64,000 bases of DNA, from NCBI GenBank assembly GCA_024275635.1, contig JAJRYT010000151.1, forward strand, positions 62,001 through 126,000, written 5' to 3'. Position numbers and translations under genes: made by a program. The DNA comes from Chloroflexota bacterium. GTDB lineage: Bacteria > Chloroflexota > Anaerolineae > Promineifilales > Promineifilaceae. Within the stretch, counting starts at the first letter, position 1; every line of letters starts with the position of its first letter. This document shows, one piece after another, positions 60,520 through 64,000 of this stretch. The notes beneath the pieces were generated by a model. It saw only the letters and a program-made list of their open reading frames with translations. It searched no databases and was not told where the DNA came from.

Positions 60520-61864
60520 CCCGTCGCCCATAAATCTGCCGCCCGACAGCGCCCAAGCGGACGGGCTGGGCCAGATAGATTGTCCTTTCTGTGATGGGTT
60601 GGGGTATGTTATGCCTGATGTGCCGCCGGCCCACCCCAGCTTTGGCCGCGCTGTTATCTGCTCTTGCCGCCGCGCCGAGCGCGAAATGGCCCGAATGGAC
60701 AATTTGCTCAAGTTAAGCCAGTTGGGCGCATTGCAAAATTGCACTTTTGACGCCTTCATGCCCGAAGGTCTGGGCATGACGCCGCAAAAGCAGCATAATT
60801 TGAAGTTCGCTTTTGACTGCGTTCTGGCGTATGCGCAGGATCCGCAAGGCTGGTTGGTGCTGAAAGGCGGTTATGGCTGCGGCAAGACGCATCTGGCGGC
60901 GGCCGTTGCTAACTATCGCCTGGCAATGGGACACACCGCATTATTCGTTAGCACACCCGATTTGCTGGATCATTTGCGCGCCTCTTTCAGCCCCAATGCC
61001 GCGACCAGTTATGACCAGCGCTTTGAGCAGATACGCAATGCGCCTTTACTCATCCTGGATGATCTGGGATCGCAAAGTAACAGCGAGTGGGCGCAGGAAA
61101 AACTGTATCAGATTTTTAACTATCGTTACAACGCCCGCCTGCCTACCATTATCACCACGAATGAGGATTTGGAATCTATTGAGATTCGCATCCGCTCGCG
61201 CATGGTTGACCCTGGCCTAGTGCAAATTATCACCATTTTGGCCCCGGATTTTCGTCGCGCTGGCGTGGATCAGGACCAATCCGACCTGTCTTCGCTTAGT
61301 TTGCATGGCGATAAAACGTTGGATAATTTCGATTTACGCGAAAGGGAACTGCCCAAAGGTCAGGCTGAAAATTTGCGCCGCGCCCTGGAAACAGCCCGCG
61401 AATTTGCGACAAATCCGACGGATTGGCTGGTGTTTAATAGTGTGGGCTATGGCAATGGCAAAACGCATTTGGCCGCAGCCATCGCCAATCATGTGACCAA
61501 CCAGGGAGATTCGGTTTTATTTATTGTTGTGCCTGATTTGCTGGATCATTTGCGGGCGACGTTTAATCCGGCCAGCGGGATGCGGCTGGACAAACGCTTT
61601 GACGAGGTGAAGACAGCGCCTTTGTTGGTGCTGGATGACCTGGGGACAGAAAGCGCAACGGCCTGGGCACGGGAGAAGTTGTACCAATTGTTCAATTATC
61701 GCTACAACGCCCGTCTTCCCACCGTAATTACGACGGCCACGCCGGTGGATGAGTTGGACCCGCGCCTGGCAACGCGGATGCTGGATGGCAGCCGCTGTAC
61801 GTTTTTCTTGATTGAAGCGCCCAGTTACCGGGGTAGGGTGAAGCTGAAACGGAAACGAAATTAG
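60440..61864 (+). CDS. DnaC/DnaI-like helicase loader with two AAA+ modules
   Basis: The 474-residue protein has a Cys cluster at about residues 48-76 (CPFCDGLGYV, CSCRRAE). Two consecutive DnaC-like ATPase modules follow: GGYGCGKTHLAAAVANY near 142 with LLILDDLGSQ, and GYGNGKTHLAAAIANHV near 335 with LLVLDDLGTE. Both modules contain the same PDLLDHLRA and EKLYQIFNYRYNARLPT / EKLYQLFNYRYNARLPT blocks. Loaders normally have one, so this is an internal duplication or fusion. Both P-loops look intact. ATG 60440 lies inside dnaD with GGAAAG before it. Confidence 0.85.
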   Translation: MESAAEILKKSFADKYRMNTKTSSNDDPSPINLPPDSAQADGLGQIDCPFCDGLGYVMPDVPPAHPSFGRAVICSCRRAEREMARMDNLLKLSQLGALQNCTFDAFMPEGLGMTPQKQHNLKFAFDCVLAYAQDPQGWLVLKGGYGCGKTHLAAAVANYRLAMGHTALFVSTPDLLDHLRASFSPNAATSYDQRFEQIRNAPLLILDDLGSQSNSEWAQEKLYQIFNYRYNARLPTIITTNEDLESIEIRIRSRMVDPGLVQIITILAPDFRRAGVDQDQSDLSSLSLHGDKTLDNFDLRERELPKGQAENLRRALETAREFATNPTDWLVFNSVGYGNGKTHLAAAIANHVTNQGDSVLFIVVPDLLDHLRATFNPASGMRLDKRFDEVKTAPLLVLDDLGTESATAWAREKLYQLFNYRYNARLPTVITTATPVDELDPRLATRMLDGSRCTFFLIEAPSYRGRVKLKRKRN

Positions 61865-61917
61865 GATTGATGATTAATGAATAAGAAACGAGGAATTCAT
61901 CAATCATCAATCATTGT
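61862..61917. repeat. ATGATTA/ATGATTG fold-back repeat
   Basis: GATTGATGATTAATGA faces TCATCAATCATCAATCATTG, forming a hairpin between the convergent loader and LysM genes. Confidence 0.7.
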
Positions 61918-61919
61918 TT

Positions 61920-62372
61920 TTAGGGTTGGGGAATCAGCAGGAGACGGCCGACTTCGATGTGGTTGGGGTTGGGGAGGTTGTTAGCGGCGACGATGTCGTT
62001 GACAGATATGTTGAAGCGACGGGCGATCTGGGTGAGGGTTTCGCCGGGCTGGACGATGTGGGTGAGGGTGGTAACGGCCGTTGGCAGATCCTCTCCTTCT
62101 AGCTGCTCTACTGCTGGGACGTTAGCTTCTTCTTCCAGCGCTGGCGGAGTCGTTTCCGCCACTGGCGTTTCCGGAACTGGCTGTTCAACCTCGGTTGTAT
62201 CGGCCGGGATGGGCGCGGACAGGCGACCCTCTCCCATGACGGCCGGGACGATGCGATTGAAGATAAACGGCCGTACCAACGCCACCACCAAAATCGCCCC
62301 CACCAAAATCCCTGCCAGCGCCCAAAATTTCATCCATTCGTGGGAAAGTTTGCTTTCACCCTGTTCACTCAT
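61920..62372 (-). CDS. Membrane-anchored LysM protein
   Basis: The 150-residue protein has a short cytoplasmic start, a membrane helix (about residues 17-38), an acidic Pro/Glu/Thr linker, and one C-terminal LysM domain. That domain reads HIVQPGETLTQIARRFNISV then NDIVAANNLPNPNHIEVGRLLLIP. It should bind peptidoglycan or related glycan outside the membrane. AGGAGG stands six bases before ATG 62372. The TTG at 62378 is unnecessary. Confidence 0.9.
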   Translation of the reverse strand: MSEQGESKLSHEWMKFWALAGILVGAILVVALVRPFIFNRIVPAVMGEGRLSAPIPADTTEVEQPVPETPVAETTPPALEEEANVPAVEQLEGEDLPTAVTTLTHIVQPGETLTQIARRFNISVNDIVAANNLPNPNHIEVGRLLLIPQP

Positions 62373-62739
62373 CGCCAACCTCCTGAGTTGTTATGTCACG
62401 TATTCGACAGAGTATCAGGCTTAATCGTTTTGGTCAAGCGCCTTGACAAGAATAAGCTCTGTTTTATAATGAGCATAATTACATGATTTAACACGTTGAT
62501 CGGGATGAGTAGCCACTGAAACCGCGTTAGAGAATGATGGTCACAGGCTGAAAGCCATCATCGTCAGGACAGCGGCGAAAACCCCCCGTGAGTGATTTTC
62601 TGAAAAATGTAAGGGCAGACTGTATAGTTTGCCCTCTTAGAGGCAGACTCATTCGTCTGCCTCATTTCCCAGAAGAGTAAGAAAATCCGGTTGGCCCCGT
62701 TAACGGCCGTGACGAGCGTTATCGGTAAACAGTAATCCG

Positions 62740-62821
62740 TACACGGAATACGGAACACGGAACACGGAACACGGAACACGGAACACGGAACACGGAACAC
62801 GGAATACGGAATACGGATAAC
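62740..62821. repeat. CGGAACA heptamer array inside the T-box leader
   Basis: About ten CGGAACA/CGGAATA units sit between the last upstream stems and the TGGAACCGCG antiterminator sequence. This is the same unit as at 8047 and (complement) 16673. Confidence 0.9.
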
Positions 62822-62843
62822 GAAATTTGGGTGGAACCGCGAG

Positions 62844-62876
62844 CGCCATCGCCCCAATATGGGTGATGGCGTTTTT
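62844..62876 (+). terminator. T-box terminator
   Basis: CGCCATCGCCC and GGGTGATGGCG form an 11-bp stem with one G-T pair, followed by TTTTT. Its left arm follows, and would compete with, the TGGAACCGCG antiterminator pairing. Confidence 0.92.
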
Positions 62877-62981
62877 ACGTCTAACAACAATTAAAGATTA
62901 ATGATCAAAGATTAGTTTGTTTGTGGCATCAATCCTTAATCATTAATCAGCATTCTGCAATCCTAAAATTTGGAGATAACC

Positions 62982-64000
62982 ATGTCCGAAAACGATAATA
63001 TGCCCTACGAACAATCCGACCTCTACCGCATCCGCCATTCGGCGGCGCACGTCATGGCCGAGGCCGTGCGGGAACATTTCCCCGAAGCCAAACTGGCCAT
63101 CGGCCCGCCCATCGCCGACGGCTTTTACTATGATTTCGACCTGGGCCAAGACGAGAATGGCAAACCCAGAACCTTCTCCCCCGAAGACCTGGAAAAAATC
63201 GAAATCACCATGAAGAAACTGCTTAAAAAGAACGCCAAATTCGAGCAGTCCAGCAAAACCATCGCCGAAGCGCGGGAATTTTTCGCCGACGCCCCCTACA
63301 AACTGGAACTCATCGAAGAACTGGCCGCTGGCAAAGTAGACGAGAACGGCAATCCCATCAGCGAACCCGTCACAGAAGTTGGCATTTACCAGCACCGCAA
63401 CTTTGTAGACCTTTGTCGCGGGCCGCATGTGGGCTTCACCAAGCAAGTCAAGGCCAACGCTGTTAAAATCCTCCGTTCCAGCGGCGCTTACTGGCGCGGC
63501 GACGAAAACCGGGCGCAGCTACAACGCATCTACGGCACAGCCTGGCATAACAAAGCTGAACTGGATACTCACCTGAAACTGCTGGGAGAAGCCAAAGCGC
63601 GCGATCACCGCCGCCTGGGCAAGCAGTTGGGCCTGTTCCACATCTCCCAGTTGGTCGGCTCCGGCCTGCCGCTGTGGCTGCCCAAAGGCGCCATCTTGCG
63701 CGAGGAGTTGGAATCGTTTTTGCGGCAGGCGCAGGTGGAACGGGGCTACCTGCCCGTCATCACACCCCATATTGGCAAATTGGACTTGTACAAGACGAGC
63801 GGCCATTATCCCTACTACAAGGATAGCCAATACACGCCGATTGACGTGGACGACGAGCAGTTTTTGCTCAAGCCAATGAACTGCCCGCATCACATCGAAA
63901 TTTACCGCAGCCAGCCGCGCAGTTACCGCGATTTGCCGCTGCGCCTGGCCGAGTTTGGCACAGTTTACCGCTACGAACAGAGCGGCGAACTGAATGGCCT
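62982..64000 (+). CDS. thrS: Threonyl-tRNA synthetase, 5' part
   Basis: The frame is open from ATG 62982 (GGAGA upstream) to the window edge, 339 codons, about half of the usual length. It lacks the N-terminal TGS domain: the editing-like domain starts within 20 residues (RIRHSAAHVMAEAVREHFPEAKLAIGPP, YYDFD, VDLCRGPHV). The catalytic core then begins (GLFHISQLVGSGLPLWLPKG, LLKPMNCPHH). It charges tRNA-Thr and is controlled by the T-box before it. Confidence 0.95.
   Translation, partial: MSENDNMPYEQSDLYRIRHSAAHVMAEAVREHFPEAKLAIGPPIADGFYYDFDLGQDENGKPRTFSPEDLEKIEITMKKLLKKNAKFEQSSKTIAEAREFFADAPYKLELIEELAAGKVDENGNPISEPVTEVGIYQHRNFVDLCRGPHVGFTKQVKANAVKILRSSGAYWRGDENRAQLQRIYGTAWHNKAELDTHLKLLGEAKARDHRRLGKQLGLFHISQLVGSGLPLWLPKGAILREELESFLRQAQVERGYLPVITPHIGKLDLYKTSGHYPYYKDSQYTPIDVDDEQFLLKPMNCPHHIEIYRSQPRSYRDLPLRLAEFGTVYRYEQSGELNG

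Larger units (their letters stand above)
62495..62880 (+). promoter_or_regulatory. T-box riboswitch upstream of thrS
   Basis: The signature TGGAACCGCG at 62832-62841 is followed at once by a strong terminator, the classic T-box end. Stem I is recognisable: CGGGATGAGTAG at 62501, the AGAGAA bulge near 62530 and GGTCACAGGCTGAAAGCC at 62539. The base CGGG/CCCG closes at 62501-62504 / 62585-62588, with ACC at 62581-62583 as a fitting threonine specifier. Two further hairpins, GGGCAGAC.. and AGGCAGAC.., follow at about 62613-62665. Uncharged tRNA-Thr would favour read-through into thrS. A heptamer array interrupts the linker before the antiterminator. Confidence 0.9.
1..64000. repeat. Highly iterated palindrome ACGGCCGT, dispersed
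   Basis: The 8-bp palindrome ACGGCCGT occurs about 109 times in the window by hand count, in genes on both strands and between genes. One or two copies would be expected by chance at this base composition. Many copies extend to AAACGGCCGTTT or GAACGGCCGTTC. Inside genes it is read as Thr-Ala-Val, Asn/Asp-Gly-Arg or Arg-Pro-Phe/Ser according to frame, so these tripeptides recur in unrelated proteins. Examples start at 607, 10771, 16861, 49901, 50027, 50153 and 50279. It resembles the HIP1 octamer of cyanobacteria in behaviour, not in sequence. Its function is unknown. Confidence 0.9.

Overview
The window looks like chromosomal DNA of an uncultured Chloroflexota bacterium (Anaerolineae/Ardenticatenia-like). 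This is inferred from the gene set, not from a marker tree: SpoVS, YhaM, a dnaB/dnaD/dnaC-type helicase-loading cluster, tandem Glu/Leu-type dehydrogenases, DUF92, DUF2207, bifunctional nuclease, a T-box in front of thrS, and many secreted proteins with Pro/Thr linkers and C-terminal membrane anchors. There are no rRNA or tRNA genes, no CRISPR array, no recognisable transposase and no prophage. Base composition is moderate to high GC by eye.

Layout. 0.1-10.7 kb: a PspC protein, a possible structured RNA, an AhpD-like protein, then a long leftward run (TauE exporter, peptide-type binding lipoprotein, three anchored surface proteins, a solitary Dam-type methylase, a methyltransferase with a zinc ribbon). 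10.7-19.2 kb: a pair of parS-like sites, NYN-LOTUS protein, UbiX, YhaM, a GT-C glycosyltransferase, a CinA-like/NadD-like fusion, a beta-helix protein and SpoVS. 19.2-19.8 kb: a 0.67 kb gene-free region with clustered DnaA boxes and an AT-rich end, a candidate oriC. 19.8-39.9 kb: mostly rightward housekeeping and accessory genes (MrfA-like helicase with HNH, DUF2207, transporters, RelE/Phd, patatin, PlsC, HIT, MFS, alkyltransferase-like protein, SCP2, a DUF3179 protein with an in-frame TGA, greA, BrnTA). 40-48.3 kb: a decayed macro-domain gene, a lipoprotein and a VIT/VWA protein with duplicated leaders, a GAF histidine kinase and two glutamate dehydrogenase paralogues. 48.7-57.6 kb: DUF92, WD40, ssb, GbsR-like regulator, thiD, icd, a membrane protein and a second gluzincin lipoprotein. 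57.8-64 kb: bifunctional nuclease, dnaB (apparent frameshift), dnaD, a double-AAA+ DnaC-like loader, a LysM protein, then a T-box leader and the start of thrS.

Genes left of about 19.2 kb run mainly leftward (13 of 18) and genes to the right mainly rightward (29 of 42). This fits replication diverging from the DnaA-box region, and the parS-like pair lies under 10 kb away.

The most striking genome-scale features are not genes. The palindrome ACGGCCGT occurs about 109 times by hand count, where one or two would be expected. Arrays of degenerate 7-9 bp repeats fill many intergenic gaps, sometimes invade coding ends, and sit inside the thrS T-box. Several small non-coding hairpin elements with terminal inverted repeats are also dispersed through the window. 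The DUF3179 gene has TGA exactly at the conserved first Cys of its CxxC motif, followed by a SECIS-like hairpin, making it a selenoprotein candidate. Two other broken frames (dnaB, VWA) show that single-base assembly errors must be excluded first.
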